Positions 33,170 through 41,771 of a stretch of DNA of 53,887 nt are shown here, piece by piece. Under the pieces are notes generated by a model. That model was not told the DNA's origin, searched no databases, and worked only from the letters and a program-made list of their open reading frames with translations. Numbering within the stretch: position 1 is the first letter of the stretch; every line of letters starts with the position of its first letter. The DNA comes from JAPLDB01 sp038230515 (GTDB lineage: Bacteria > Bacteroidota > Bacteroidia > AKYH767-A > 2013-40CM-41-45): positions 1 to 53,887 of the forward strand of contig JBBRND010000029.1 in NCBI GenBank assembly GCA_038230515.1. The letters are read 5' to 3'. The position numbers and the translations under genes were made by a program.

Positions 33170-34129
33170 TTAATAGCTAATCACTACCGATTGAGGGCTT
33201 CCGCCAGCCGGAGTCCAGCTAACTTTAAAACCATATCCGCAGGTGCCTGTATGCGGGCTGCCGTCAGGGTTTACACCCAGCGTAAGCGTATAATTATTTC
33301 CGTTTACATGATGCACAAGTTCGCCCGAATTAGGTCGCCACACTCCGCAATAGGTATCAGATACAATAGAGGTATTGTAATTCGTAGTAAATGCCTGCCC
33401 ATATCGGTTGCTGCCCCACGAATCTACGTTTGAGTACCCATTTACTATGGTATCGCCCGTTGCGCTAAAAGTAATAATAACCGTGGACGGATTATATGTC
33501 CATTGCGTCAGTCGGGCGCTGTTCCAGGTAGCATGATAGGTGCCGCTTTCAAAATCCACCTGTATATTAAGAGCGCGCTCGCGGTATTTAAGCGTAGCAG
33601 TGCCGGCAAGAAACGCAAGCCAATCGTTTCCGTTCACGTTGTCGAGCGTTTTAACTCCATTGAAAACGATGTTATGCGCAACGTTGCTCACAAAATAAAT
33701 AACCCTGAAATTGATATAGGTAATAGTAAGTTGAGAATTTATTTCGCCCCAAAAATTACCACGCGTAAGCTGAACTTTTATTTTACCTGCCCGAATGCGC
33801 GAAGGGCTGAAACAATAGGTAGTACTATCGAACATAAGCGTAAGTATATGTTGCGAAGCCATAGATGAATCTATGGTAACTCCACACAGCGGACTTGAAA
33901 GCAGATTGGAAGGCATGTGTACCCCTCTTCCAAACGAAGGAACCGCATCTATGGCAGAGTTAGCATCGTCATTAGATTGATCGCTCTCACCCTTATACCG
34001 GTTGCCGTCATCATTAAAAGTTTTAGTCTGATCATCCAGCGAAGCCGTAGTGTCAGTTTCTTTCTTCTTGCAGGAATACATCAGTCCGATGCAGCCAGCT
34101 AACATCAATGCAATAATCTTGTTTTTCAT
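33170..34129 (-). CDS. Hypothetical lipoprotein (319 aa)
   Basis: The signal peptide ends in the lipobox MYSC, so C20 is lipidated; KKKE follows, a sorting context common for outer-membrane lipoproteins of the phylum. After an acidic linker (DDQTKTFNDDGNRY and SDQSNDDANSAID, about 35-65) the rest is rich in Thr, Asn, Tyr and Trp in beta-strand spacing (LTITYINFRVIYF, TQWTYNPSTVIITFSATGD, NYTLTLG). I recognise no domain. A TACCTTTA -7-like box at about 34169-34176 (minus) may be its promoter. It lies between array C and a toxin-antitoxin pair, on its own. Confidence 0.75.
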   Translation of the reverse strand: MKNKIIALMLAGCIGLMYSCKKKETDTTASLDDQTKTFNDDGNRYKGESDQSNDDANSAIDAVPSFGRGVHMPSNLLSSPLCGVTIDSSMASQHILTLMFDSTTYCFSPSRIRAGKIKVQLTRGNFWGEINSQLTITYINFRVIYFVSNVAHNIVFNGVKTLDNVNGNDWLAFLAGTATLKYRERALNIQVDFESGTYHATWNSARLTQWTYNPSTVIITFSATGDTIVNGYSNVDSWGSNRYGQAFTTNYNTSIVSDTYCGVWRPNSGELVHHVNGNNYTLTLGVNPDGSPHTGTCGYGFKVSWTPAGGSPQSVVISY

Positions 34130-34375
34130 TTTCTCTTTTGATTTTTTAAAAATTATTATTTATGGGGATAAAGGTACTTATTGAAATTGCTCCTTACGAT
34201 GAAGAAGCCCTAAATGTGACACAGAGTGTAAGATTTTTAATGCTTAACTAACTACACTAACGGAAGTGTGTGGGAGTTTATTTGAAGAAAATGAAAAAAT
34301 ATTCTGACAGCCGGTTTATTAATCACCTGTATCGAGCATCAACAACACACACATAACAGGTTCAAATTATTTACT

Positions 34376-34383
34376 TAACTTTG
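34376..34383 (+). promoter_or_regulatory. -7 box TAACTTTG of the toxin-antitoxin operon
   Basis: TAACTTTG is a perfect TANNTTTG match, 22 bp before the ATG at 34406. No clear -33 element. Confidence 0.5.
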
Positions 34384-34405
34384 ATTCGTAAAAAAAACCA
34401 TTCTG

Positions 34406-34612
34406 ATGAAAACAATCATTCTCACCATTCCTGAAAAGAGCGAAAAATGGTTTCGCACTTTATTCAACCGTTTTCAAATCAAACATAAAGTTCTTTCTGA
34501 AGAAGGAAAAGAAGACCTGCTGCTTGCAAAGCTAATTGACGAAGCCATGCAGGACGAAGGCGAAGTGGATAAAGAAAAAGTATTCGCATTTGTGAAGAAG
34601 CATGGATCTTAA
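34406..34612 (+). CDS. Putative antitoxin of a RelE/ParE-type module
   Basis: 68 residues, acidic in the second half. An N-terminal strand (TIILTIPEK) is followed by a helix with FNRFQIKHKVL and a C-terminal LAKLIDEAMQDEGEVD helix. That layout fits small antitoxins that wrap around a RelE-fold partner. Its last 11 bp overlap the start of the toxin gene, the typical arrangement for translational coupling. Autoregulation at the upstream promoter is expected for the class but no operator is evident. Confidence 0.72.
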   Translation: MKTIILTIPEKSEKWFRTLFNRFQIKHKVLSEEGKEDLLLAKLIDEAMQDEGEVDKEKVFAFVKKHGS

Positions 34613-34886
34613 ATTCAAACCGAAATTCTGGAAAGACATCAATAAAGAAAAGAATGACAAAGAATTGATGTCTGCGCTTGACAAAATTTTCCTGAACGTA
34701 GAAAAAGCAGAGAGCGTCAGCAAAATAAACAACATAAAACCCCTTCAAAAATTTGAATCGAGATACAGGATTAAATTAGTTCTCGATAAAAAAAGAGACT
34801 TCAGAATAGGAGTGTACATACACAAGAACACCGTTTGGTTTGCAAGATTACTGCCCCGGAAAAAAGTGTACAAGGAAAACTGGTAG
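34602..34886 (+). CDS. RelE/ParE-superfamily toxin
   Basis: 94 basic residues. The order KFWKDINKEK, a helical ALDKIFLNV, IKPLQKFESRYRIKLVLDK, FRIGVYIHKNTVWFARLLPRKKVYKENW matches the compact RelE/ParE fold: two helices, then a four-stranded sheet ending in the conserved R-G-x-Y and F-A-x-L-x-R-K-x-Y strands. Such proteins cut ribosome-bound mRNA (RelE) or block gyrase (ParE); the sequence does not settle which. Coupled to the antitoxin by an 11-bp overlap. Confidence 0.82.
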   Translation: MDLKFKPKFWKDINKEKNDKELMSALDKIFLNVEKAESVSKINNIKPLQKFESRYRIKLVLDKKRDFRIGVYIHKNTVWFARLLPRKKVYKENW

Positions 34887-34927
34887 TAACCAAGAACCTC
34901 CCCAACTCACAAAAAATAGTTCTCAAC

Positions 34928-34951
34928 ACCCGCAACAGGAGCGGTTTTTAT
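34928..34951 (+). terminator. Weak terminator-like hairpin after the toxin gene
   Basis: CCGC and GCGG around an AACAGGA loop, with a TTTTT tail at about 34944-34950. The stem is only four to five pairs, so the call is tentative. Confidence 0.3.
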
Positions 34952-35008
34952 CACTTCTTTTGTTGAAACAGAATTTAACTTTATTACAATCATAAAAAAT
35001 AAATAACG

Positions 35009-36076
35009 ATGGCAACTGCAGAAATGAAAGAAAAAGAAACTCACAAAGAAAAAGAAACCAACAAGGAAAAAGAGAACAACAAAGAAAAACTAAAAGCCCT
35101 TCAGCTTACTGTTGATAAACTTGAAAAAGCGTATGGCAAAGGCACCATTATGAAAATGGGCGATGCAGCCATCGAACCCATGGAAGCCATTTCAACCGGA
35201 AGCATTTCGTTGGATAATGCACTCGGCATCGGAGGCCTTCCCAAAGGAAGAGTAATCGAAATTTATGGTCCTGAATCCAGCGGAAAAACCACGCTCGCCA
35301 TTCATGCCATTGCAAACTCGCAACGCAACGGAGGCATAGCCGTATTCATTGATGCAGAACATGCCTTCGACCGCGCGTATGCACAAAAACTCGGAGTAGA
35401 TATTGAAAACCTTCTCATCTCTCAACCCGACAATGGCGAGCAAGCGCTTGAGATTGCAGAAAACCTCATTCGTTCAGGAGCGATTGACATCATCGTAATA
35501 GATTCCGTAGCGGCACTAACTCCAAAGAGTGAAATAGAAGGAGAAATGGGCGACAGCAAAATGGGATTGCATGCACGACTCATGAGCCAGGCATTGCGCA
35601 AACTCACAGCTACCATCAGCCGCACCGGATGCTGCTGCATTTTCATAAACCAGATGCGTGAAAAGATTGGAGTCATGTTCGGCAACCCTGAAACAACTAC
35701 CGGAGGAAATGCACTGAAGTATTATGCATCCGTTCGTCTTGATATTCGAAGGATCGGGCAGATCAAAGACGGAGAAGCCATTGTAGGCAACCGCACCAAA
35801 GTAAAAGTAGCGAAGAATAAAGTAGCCCCTCCATTCCGTCTTGCAGAATTCGACATCATGTACGGACAAGGCATCAGCAAAGTAGGAGAGATTGTAGATC
35901 TTGGAGTAGAAAAAAACATCATCAAGAAATCCGGCTCATGGTTCAGCTACAACGAAACCAAGCTCGGTCAAGGCCGCGATTCAGTAAAACAATTGCTCCT
36001 CGATAATCCAGAACTGTCAGAAGAGTTAGAGCAAAGAATAAGAGAAGAACTTACTAAAACAGCAGAGGGAAATTAA
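35009..36076 (+). CDS. recA: Recombinase RecA
   Basis: RecA forms filaments on single-stranded DNA, drives strand exchange and triggers LexA-type self-cleavage. 355 residues. Walker A is GPESSGKTT (87-95), and the conserved IDAEHAFD and VIDSVAALTPKSEIEGEMGD follow, as does the DNA-binding loop region INQMREKIGVMFGNPETTTGGNALKYY. The N-terminal 27 residues are an unusual run of Lys-Glu-Thr-Asn repeats (KEKETHKEKETNKEKE), longer than in most RecA proteins. No perfect promoter is visible; TAACTTTA at 34976-34983 is the nearest. A hairpin follows the gene. Confidence 0.98.
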   Translation: MATAEMKEKETHKEKETNKEKENNKEKLKALQLTVDKLEKAYGKGTIMKMGDAAIEPMEAISTGSISLDNALGIGGLPKGRVIEIYGPESSGKTTLAIHAIANSQRNGGIAVFIDAEHAFDRAYAQKLGVDIENLLISQPDNGEQALEIAENLIRSGAIDIIVIDSVAALTPKSEIEGEMGDSKMGLHARLMSQALRKLTATISRTGCCCIFINQMREKIGVMFGNPETTTGGNALKYYASVRLDIRRIGQIKDGEAIVGNRTKVKVAKNKVAPPFRLAEFDIMYGQGISKVGEIVDLGVEKNIIKKSGSWFSYNETKLGQGRDSVKQLLLDNPELSEELEQRIREELTKTAEGN

Positions 36077-36084
36077 TGTGATGT

Positions 36085-36121
36085 AAGGTCTTCGCGTGTT
36101 GGCTTGTGCAAAGCGAGACCT
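36085..36121 (+). terminator. Hairpin behind recA, weak tail
   Basis: AGGTCTTCGC (36085-36094) pairs with GCGAGACCT (36113-36121) with one bulged T and a loop of about 18 nt. The tail has no T-run, so it may be a processing or pause site rather than a terminator. Confidence 0.4.
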
Positions 36122-36225
36122 GACATAATAGAAACCAAAAGGCGCAACGGATGCAGAGGAAAAAACTTTGTATTTTTTGCGCCTTCGTTTTTAAGAATAT
36201 TTTTGCGCAGAAGATATTTACAGCC

Positions 36226-37239
36226 ATGCAGCAGATCAACCACAAATTTTTCTTTTTCCTTTTCATAATTCTTTTTCTTTTTTCCTGTGGAGAAGAGAAG
36301 AAGAATGAAAATAAAACTTCAGCCACTGATAAAACCACCACTCCCGCTGATGCACTTACAGAGAAAATAAAAAACGACACGAACAATGCATCACTTTATT
36401 ATCAGCGCTCCAAATGGAATCTGTCACTCAAGAAAATCGCTGCTGCAGAGAACGACATCCACAAGGCACTCAGCATTGATTCATCAAAAGCAGAATTCTA
36501 CATGCAACTTGCCGATGTAGATTTTACAAACATGCACGTGCAGGATGCAGAAGATGCATTTAAAAAATCAGTAACGATTGATAAAAATAATATTGACGGC
36601 TATCTGAAACTTGCAGAGCTTTATCTCTATGTAAAGAAATATGAAGAGTCAATAAAAAACGCAAACGAAGCACTGCGTATTGACAAGCATCGGGCAAAAG
36701 CATACTTCATCAAAGGGTATGTGTACAAAGAAAACAAGGACACCTCACGCGCCATCTCAAGTTTTCAAACCGCTTTAGAGCAAGAACCAACTTATTACGA
36801 TGCCATCATTCAACTCGGAAATCTTTACGCAACTCACAACGATCCGCTGGCGTTGCAGTATTACAACAGCGCCTTGAAACTGCAGCCGCATTCTATTGAA
36901 GCCATGTACAATCGTGGATTATTTTTTCAGAACACAGGCTCAATTGATAAAGCAGTAAATGATTACAACGAACTTTTAAAAATTGATCCAGGTTATGGTT
37001 TTGCATACTTCAATCTCGGTTTCATTGCGATGAAGTACGACAAAGATTATCAAAAGGCAATCAATCTATTTACAAATGCATTAACTCATGAATCGCATTA
37101 CGTAGAAGCATATTACAACCGCGCAGTTTGCTACGAAAACATTGGCAACAAACAAAAGGCGAAAGCTGATTACCTCGAAGCGCTCACTATTTTTCCTACT
37201 TACAAGTTAGCACTCGATGCGATGAAGCAATTAAAATAA
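36226..37239 (+). CDS. TPR lipoprotein
   Basis: 337 residues from the ATG at 36226; the frame is open to 36151 but the signal peptide (NHKFFFFLFIILFLFSC) begins at 36226. The lipobox LFSC puts the lipid on about C21. After a Thr- and Lys-rich linker come about seven or eight tetratricopeptide repeats (AEFYMQLADVDFTNMH, IDGYLKLAELYLYVKKYEESIKNA, AKAYFIKGYVYKENKD, AMYNRGLFFQNTGSID, GYGFAYFNLGFIAMKYDKDY). It probably acts as a scaffold in the outer membrane or periplasm. A TATTTTTTG box at 36171-36179 may be its promoter. Confidence 0.87.
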   Translation: MQQINHKFFFFLFIILFLFSCGEEKKNENKTSATDKTTTPADALTEKIKNDTNNASLYYQRSKWNLSLKKIAAAENDIHKALSIDSSKAEFYMQLADVDFTNMHVQDAEDAFKKSVTIDKNNIDGYLKLAELYLYVKKYEESIKNANEALRIDKHRAKAYFIKGYVYKENKDTSRAISSFQTALEQEPTYYDAIIQLGNLYATHNDPLALQYYNSALKLQPHSIEAMYNRGLFFQNTGSIDKAVNDYNELLKIDPGYGFAYFNLGFIAMKYDKDYQKAINLFTNALTHESHYVEAYYNRAVCYENIGNKQKAKADYLEALTIFPTYKLALDAMKQLK

Positions 37240-37249
37240 TAAAACAAAA

Positions 37250-37274
37250 AATCCTGCCGAAGCAGGATTGATTT
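37250..37274 (+). terminator. Terminator-like hairpin between the TPR gene and tRNA-Ser
   Basis: AATCCTGC (37250-37257), CGAA loop, GCAGGATT (37262-37269), an A-run before and a T-rich tail (GATTTTG) after. It lies between a plus-strand gene and a minus-strand tRNA, so it can serve both directions. Confidence 0.8.
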
Positions 37275-37276
37275 TG

Positions 37277-37361
37277 CGGAGAAGGAGGGATTCGAACCCC
37301 CGTTGGTTTTACCCAAGCCTGTTTTCAAGACAGGTGCGATCAACCGCTCTGCCACTTCTCC
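37277..37361 (-). tRNA. tRNA-Ser, anticodon UGA
   Basis: 85 nt on the minus strand. The acceptor stem is GGAGAAG (37361-37355) with CTTCTCC, discriminator G. The anticodon stem-loop CCTGT-CTTGAAA-ACAGG shows anticodon TGA, which reads UCN codons. A long variable arm (TTGGGTAAAACCAA) confirms a class II tRNA, and GGTTCGAAT is the T-loop. CCA is not encoded. Upstream on this strand, TACTTTTG at 37370-37377 with TTTC 19 bp further up is a near-consensus promoter. Confidence 0.97.
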
Positions 37362-37369
37362 AAGGGGCG

Positions 37370-37400
37370 CAAAAGTATTATTCCATTTGTAACTACGAAA
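37370..37400 (-). promoter_or_regulatory. Promoter of tRNA-Ser
   Basis: Minus strand: TTTC (37397-37400), 19 bp, TACTTTTG (37370-37377). The -7 is perfect and the -33 has one mismatch. It places the start just 5' of the mature tRNA. Confidence 0.6.
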
Positions 37401-37667
37401 GAAGAAAGCAAAATAATACGGCTTAGTTCTTCTTTTTTCCTCAGCAGGGTTACTAGAGTTTCCTGTTGGTAACTCTGTTTTCATTTTACTTCTGCTCTCA
37501 TGTTACCTAAGTAGGTTTGCAAAAGACCCACATCGCGGATTCGTTAACTTTTTCGGAAACAAATAAGATTCATTCTCGCGTCTTATTCCGGCTGATTCAT
37601 AAGCACCTTTTCTTTTCCTCTTCTTTCCAACTTTAAACGTTAACCTTAAATTTAATCCATAAAACCT
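37401..37667. other. Intergenic region without a clear gene
   Basis: Between the tRNA promoter and the methyltransferase gene I see only a possible plus-strand -7 box TAGGTTTG (37512-37519), which would imply a leader of about 140 nt, and a weak hairpin AGAGTT-N10-AACTCT near 37454. No ORF in this stretch is gene-like. Confidence 0.6.
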
Positions 37668-38426
37668 ATGAATGATGCCCTCCATTGGAACAACATTGCA
37701 AACAATTATGACACAGAAATTTTTAATGTTTTCAAAAATGACAAAAAGCGAAAACTGAAAAAGTACATTTTAAAATACGCAAACAAAAAGAACACTGCCA
37801 TTGATTTTGGCTGCGGAGTTGGAAAGGCATTACCGCTGTTAGCGCCACTGTTTAAGGAAATCATTGGCATTGATGTTTCCAAAAAATGTATAGCTATTGC
37901 AAAGTCATCTCCATATAAAAATGTAACTTTCAAAGAAGCTGACCTTGCCGGAAAAGTCATTGATGTTCCCACAGTTGATTTTGCTTTTTGTTGCAATGTA
38001 GCCATGAGCGATGATGTTAATCGCAACCTTCGCATAATTAACAATGTACTAAGCGCACTGAATAAAGGAGGTGTTGCACTTTTTGTTTTACCTTCCCTTG
38101 AATCTGTTTCTCTTTCTGCGATGAGTTTGATAAATTGGTATGAGAAAGAAGGAACAGAGTTTTCTGAAATTCCGAAAGACGAGCTTAATCATTTTGTTGT
38201 ACACGATCCGAAGCATCTTGCAGAAGGCATCGTGAAAATTGACAACGTGCCCACCAAACATTATCTTTTTACCGAATTGTATTCCATGTTCAATACCGGC
38301 AACTTCGCCATGCAGCGGTTAGACCGACTCGAATACAGTTGGGAAACAGAGTTTGATTCTCCTCCTAAATGGATGCAGTCACCATATCCGTGGGATTGGG
38401 TGGTGGAGGTTAAAAAGGTGAAGTGA
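37668..38426 (+). CDS. Class I SAM-dependent methyltransferase
   Basis: 252 residues. The SAM-binding motif I is AIDFGCGVGKAL (44-55); the acidic end of strand 2 is IIGIDVSKKCIAIAK; FKEADL marks motif II; and FCCNVAMSDDVNRNL, then LNKGGVALFVLPS are post-motif strands. The C-terminal part has many Trp residues (KWMQSPYPWDWVVEV). The substrate is not readable; small-molecule or tRNA methylation are both possible. It is monocistronic and ends at a terminator shared with the convergent nuclease gene. Confidence 0.9.
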   Translation: MNDALHWNNIANNYDTEIFNVFKNDKKRKLKKYILKYANKKNTAIDFGCGVGKALPLLAPLFKEIIGIDVSKKCIAIAKSSPYKNVTFKEADLAGKVIDVPTVDFAFCCNVAMSDDVNRNLRIINNVLSALNKGGVALFVLPSLESVSLSAMSLINWYEKEGTEFSEIPKDELNHFVVHDPKHLAEGIVKIDNVPTKHYLFTELYSMFNTGNFAMQRLDRLEYSWETEFDSPPKWMQSPYPWDWVVEVKKVK

Positions 38427-38440
38427 TGAATGACATAAAT

Positions 38441-38475
38441 AAAACAGATCATTGTACAATGATCTGTTTTTATTT
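38441..38475. terminator. Bidirectional terminator
   Basis: AAAACAGATCATTG and its complement meet at 38441-38470, a perfect 30-bp palindrome with A-run before and T-run after. It serves both the methyltransferase gene (plus) and the nuclease gene (minus). Confidence 0.88.
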
Positions 38476-38489
38476 TGGAATGAATTAAA

Positions 38490-39830
38490 CTACTGAGTAG
38501 GTCCGTTATCCACACTCGCCTCAATAACACTTTGAGTTGTTGTAGAAATGTTCGAAAGAAAATCGTAACCCGTAGCCGCTTCAATAGCATCAACAGATAC
38601 GCGGTAGTATCCCCAGGTATGTGCATTTACAGTTTGCTTGTTGGGCATATCTACAGCAATTACTCTCGTGCTCGAAGTTACTCTTGCTGCATCATTATTT
38701 CCTACAGGCAACACCACTATCACTTTCCAGCAATGCGAAGGCACATTTATGTTTCCGCTGTTCACCGTACTTGTTACACCGCCATGACTTCCTGTACCGC
38801 CTGTTCCATAGCCACCTGCAATAACAAATACTTCATTTCCCTGATTGATAAGTGTGCGTTCATAATCTTCCAGAGCAGCCCATGTTACCTGATTTAAATT
38901 TGGCGCTTGCGGCAACATGTTGCTCATTAAAAAAGTTGCAGCATTGTTCGCGCTGTTATCCGTGCGGTCTGCCGATGGGCATTGATGTCCTCTGTCGAAA
39001 CCCGAACCCGAATAAGCAGTTGGTGCTGCACGGAAAAAACTTGTAGGAAGATATGCATCAAGAGTAAAGCAATCGCACCGCGTAGTAGAACCAAGATCAG
39101 AAGAACCGAGATGCCAACTCACCCAGCCGCATTCTCCTTTTGAATTGTTGTAGCCCATATCGTACTGCGCTTTTATCAGCAGATAATTATTCGGTGATGC
39201 TGCATTTGTAACAGCACCGCTCGGATTTCCCATCGTGATGTTATCGTTATCCGGAGGACCCGCCACAATATTATCATCAATGCTGAAGTCGTCAATGTTT
39301 AATCTTCCGCCCGAAAGCTTGCGCAATTGAAAGCGAACGTTTCCTGAAACTGATAGCGTAAAGGTTGCAGTGTTTAGAGTTGGCGAAGATGCAGTAACAG
39401 TAGTGCCTGCCTGTATCCAGCTTGCACCGCTGTTAGCGGAGTACCACAATCCGAATGTACTTGCTGCATCTGTTCCGTATTCTGCATAAACCAAAGTAAC
39501 TTTTGCGGCTCCTGTTGTCACATCAAAATTCATCGTCAGCATACCCGTGTTCTCAATCCGCGCTGCCTTCGTTCCGTTTTTATGATCGTTCACTAATGTC
39601 CCGATCAACGCATCATTGAAATTCCATGAGCCGGTGGTGAGCACAACATCAGCAGTTCCATACGATGATTTCGATCCTCCCTCCATGGTTTCAGGAAACC
39701 CCGTATAAATTCTCAGTGATGAATTTTCTGTTGAAGCATTTTGTTGTGGAGAATTTTCTTCTTCCTTTTGACAGCCGGAGATCATCAAAATGAATATTGC
39801 AAAAACAGAGAGCAGTTTGATTTTGGTCAT
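38490..39830 (-). CDS. DNA/RNA non-specific endonuclease lipoprotein
   Basis: 446 residues from the ATG at 39830. The -7 box TACATTTG at 39852-39859 (minus) lies so close that an ATG at 39848 would be leaderless; 39830 is the more likely start. The lipobox MISGC sets the lipidated C20. Residues about 50-190 are a beta-sandwich of the MAM/concanavalin kind (WNFNDALIGTL, RIENTGMLTMNFD, FQLRKLSGGRLNIDDF). The nuclease domain carries the DRGH motif (FDRGHQCPSADRT, catalytic H282) and the metal-binding SNMLPQAPNLNQ. This is the beta-beta-alpha-metal nuclease family that degrades extracellular DNA and RNA. It should act at the outer membrane, for nutrient gain or defence. Confidence 0.93.
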   Translation of the reverse strand: MTKIKLLSVFAIFILMISGCQKEEENSPQQNASTENSSLRIYTGFPETMEGGSKSSYGTADVVLTTGSWNFNDALIGTLVNDHKNGTKAARIENTGMLTMNFDVTTGAAKVTLVYAEYGTDAASTFGLWYSANSGASWIQAGTTVTASSPTLNTATFTLSVSGNVRFQLRKLSGGRLNIDDFSIDDNIVAGPPDNDNITMGNPSGAVTNAASPNNYLLIKAQYDMGYNNSKGECGWVSWHLGSSDLGSTTRCDCFTLDAYLPTSFFRAAPTAYSGSGFDRGHQCPSADRTDNSANNAATFLMSNMLPQAPNLNQVTWAALEDYERTLINQGNEVFVIAGGYGTGGTGSHGGVTSTVNSGNINVPSHCWKVIVVLPVGNNDAARVTSSTRVIAVDMPNKQTVNAHTWGYYRVSVDAIEAATGYDFLSNISTTTQSVIEASVDNGPTQ

Positions 39831-39851
39831 TGGGTTTTTCTTTTGCATGGT

Positions 39852-39859
39852 CAAATGTA
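39852..39859 (-). promoter_or_regulatory. -7 box TACATTTG of the nuclease gene
   Basis: On the minus strand TACATTTG matches TANNTTTG exactly. Position relative to the two possible ATGs decides the start in favour of 39830. Confidence 0.5.
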
Positions 39860-39983
39860 TTCTGAATAACTGGTAAGATTATGAAGCGGTCTTTATGATT
39901 TTAGCAAGCTATTCGTTGCTTTATCAACATTCTGATAAAAGAACAATCTTTGTTGCCTGCAAACTTCTTTCATTTTTATTCAA

Positions 39984-39991
39984 TACGTTTG
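39984..39991 (+). promoter_or_regulatory. -7 box TACGTTTG of the MFS gene
   Basis: TACGTTTG is a perfect TANNTTTG match, 23 bp before the ATG at 40015. No -33 element with suitable spacing. Confidence 0.5.
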
Positions 39992-40014
39992 ACTTGCTTT
40001 TCTGAAGGCATTTT

Positions 40015-41292
40015 ATGAAGAATAAAACACACACCAACTCTTTCAATATCATCGTCATCGTAGCCGCACTCGGCTACTTTGTTGACATCTACGATCTCAT
40101 TTTATTTCAGGTCATAAAAAATCCTTCGCTCGAATCAATGGGCTTGAGCGGACAGCAACTAACCGATGCCGGACTAAGTTTGATGAATTGGCAAATGATC
40201 GGTATGCTCATCGGAGGAATTCTATGGGGAATACTTGGCGATCGAAAAGGAAGAATTTCCGTTTTGTTCGGAAGCATCATCATGTATTCCATCGCCAATA
40301 CTCTCAACGCATTTGTAACAGACATTCACACTTACGCATGGCTTCGGTTCATTGCGGGAGTTGGATTGGCAGGTGAACTGGGAGCGGGAATCACTTTGGT
40401 AAGTGAAACAATGTCCAAAGAAACCCGCGGCTACGGAACCATGATCGTGGTTACATTTGGTGTGCTTGGCGCAGTCGCAGCAAATCTTGTTGCACGCAAC
40501 GGAGATTTTTTTTCAGGAATGTTCAATAGGTTTGTAAGCACACCGTTATCCAACTGGCAAGTATCTTATATCTTCGGAGGAATACTCGGAATGGTTTTAC
40601 TCCTGCTTCGTATAGGCATGTACGAAAGCGGCATGTACAAATCAATGCACGAAATAAAAGTTCCCAAAGGAAATTTCTTCAAACTCTTCTCCTCGAAAAA
40701 ATCGGCAATAAAATATTTATGTTGCATTGCAATCGGTGTTCCCATCTGGTACATGATCGGAGTTCTCATTGCACTGTCGAAAGACATTACCGCTTTCAAG
40801 GGGCTTGAAAACATAAACACAGGAAATGCTGTCATGTATTTTTACATCGGAACATCCTTTGGCGATTTCATGAGCGGCTATCTCAGTCAGGTTTTCAAAA
40901 ACAGAAAAAGTATTATCCGATTGTATCTCATCATCACTGTTGCTATGGTGCCTGTGTATCTTTACATTTCAGGAGTTTCTGCTGTTGTCTTTTATTTCAT
41001 CTGTGCTTTCCTCGGCATTGCATCGGGATATTGGGCTGTGTTCGTTACCATTGCTTCAGAACAGTTCGGAACAAATATACGTTCAACAGTTACTACCACA
41101 GTTCCTAATTTTGTCCGTGGCTCACTCGTGCTGTTAACGCTTGCATTAAATATTCTGAGAAAAAATCTGGGAGTTGATTTAATTACAAGCTGCATGGTGG
41201 TTGGAGTTGTTGCAGTTGCAATCGCATTTGTTGCATTGCGACTTCTCGATGAAACCTACGGCAAAGACCTCGACTACTTAGAAATGAATTGA
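40015..41292 (+). CDS. MFS transporter (sugar or metabolite:H+ symporter type)
   Basis: 425 residues with 12 likely transmembrane segments. The loop 2-3 signature GDRKGR is present, DIYDLI lies in the first helix region (D25 area), and LRFIAGVGLAGELGAGITLVSE forms helix 4-5 as in metabolite/H+ symporters. Substrate unknown; organic acids or sugars are common for relatives. A CoA-binding protein gene starts four bases after the stop, so the two are co-transcribed. Confidence 0.9.
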   Translation: MKNKTHTNSFNIIVIVAALGYFVDIYDLILFQVIKNPSLESMGLSGQQLTDAGLSLMNWQMIGMLIGGILWGILGDRKGRISVLFGSIIMYSIANTLNAFVTDIHTYAWLRFIAGVGLAGELGAGITLVSETMSKETRGYGTMIVVTFGVLGAVAANLVARNGDFFSGMFNRFVSTPLSNWQVSYIFGGILGMVLLLLRIGMYESGMYKSMHEIKVPKGNFFKLFSSKKSAIKYLCCIAIGVPIWYMIGVLIALSKDITAFKGLENINTGNAVMYFYIGTSFGDFMSGYLSQVFKNRKSIIRLYLIITVAMVPVYLYISGVSAVVFYFICAFLGIASGYWAVFVTIASEQFGTNIRSTVTTTVPNFVRGSLVLLTLALNILRKNLGVDLITSCMVVGVVAVAIAFVALRLLDETYGKDLDYLEMN

Positions 41293-41296
41293 TTCC

Positions 41297-41659
41297 ATGA
41301 ATAAAAAAACAGTTGTCATCGGTGCATCATTGAACCCGAAGCGATATTCAAATCTTGCTGTCAGAAGATTGAAAGATCATGCACATGAAGTGGTGGCTGT
41401 TGGTTTGCGTGAAGGAGAAATCAACGGTATAAAAATTCAAACCGGAAAACCTTTTGTTGAAAATGTAGATACAGTTACGATGTATGTAGGTCCGCAAAAT
41501 CAATCTTCACTTTACGATTACATTTTTTCCCTCAAGCCGAGGCGGATTATTTTCAATCCGGGTGCAGAGAACGAAGAACTGGAAAAGAAAGCAAGAGAAA
41601 TAGGAATTGAAGTTCTCGAAGCATGTACGCTCGTCATGCTTTCCATCGGAGATTACTGA
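41297..41659 (+). CDS. CoA-binding domain protein (YccU-like)
   Basis: 120 residues forming a single Rossmann-like CoA-binding domain: VVIGASLNPKRYSNLAV (4-20), VVAVGLREGEINGI, VTMYVGPQNQSSLYDYI, RIIFNPGAENEELEKKAREIGIEVLEACTLVML (split over 89-116). The conserved GAENEEL and the C-terminal EACT-VML are typical of this family, whose function is not established. It is co-transcribed with the upstream MFS carrier, suggesting a link to uptake or CoA-activated metabolite sensing, which is inference. Confidence 0.88.
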   Translation: MNKKTVVIGASLNPKRYSNLAVRRLKDHAHEVVAVGLREGEINGIKIQTGKPFVENVDTVTMYVGPQNQSSLYDYIFSLKPRRIIFNPGAENEELEKKAREIGIEVLEACTLVMLSIGDY

Positions 41660-41771
41660 ATTTGGAATTATCGAATATTAGAATGAACGAATTAAGTGTC
41701 TTCCACAATTCCGACATTCCATTATTCTGTTTCGGATTTCAATCTCAAATCACGAATCTGAAATCAGCAAT

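Noticed and set aside
37503..37685. 60-residue minus-strand ORF
   Set aside because: No promoter, no recognisable features, and it overlaps the start of the methyltransferase gene.
41660..41770. Decayed gene between the CoA-binding gene and rplS
   Set aside because: AT-rich words such as GAATATTAGAATGAACGAATT look like low-complexity spacer; no homology to a protein can be read.
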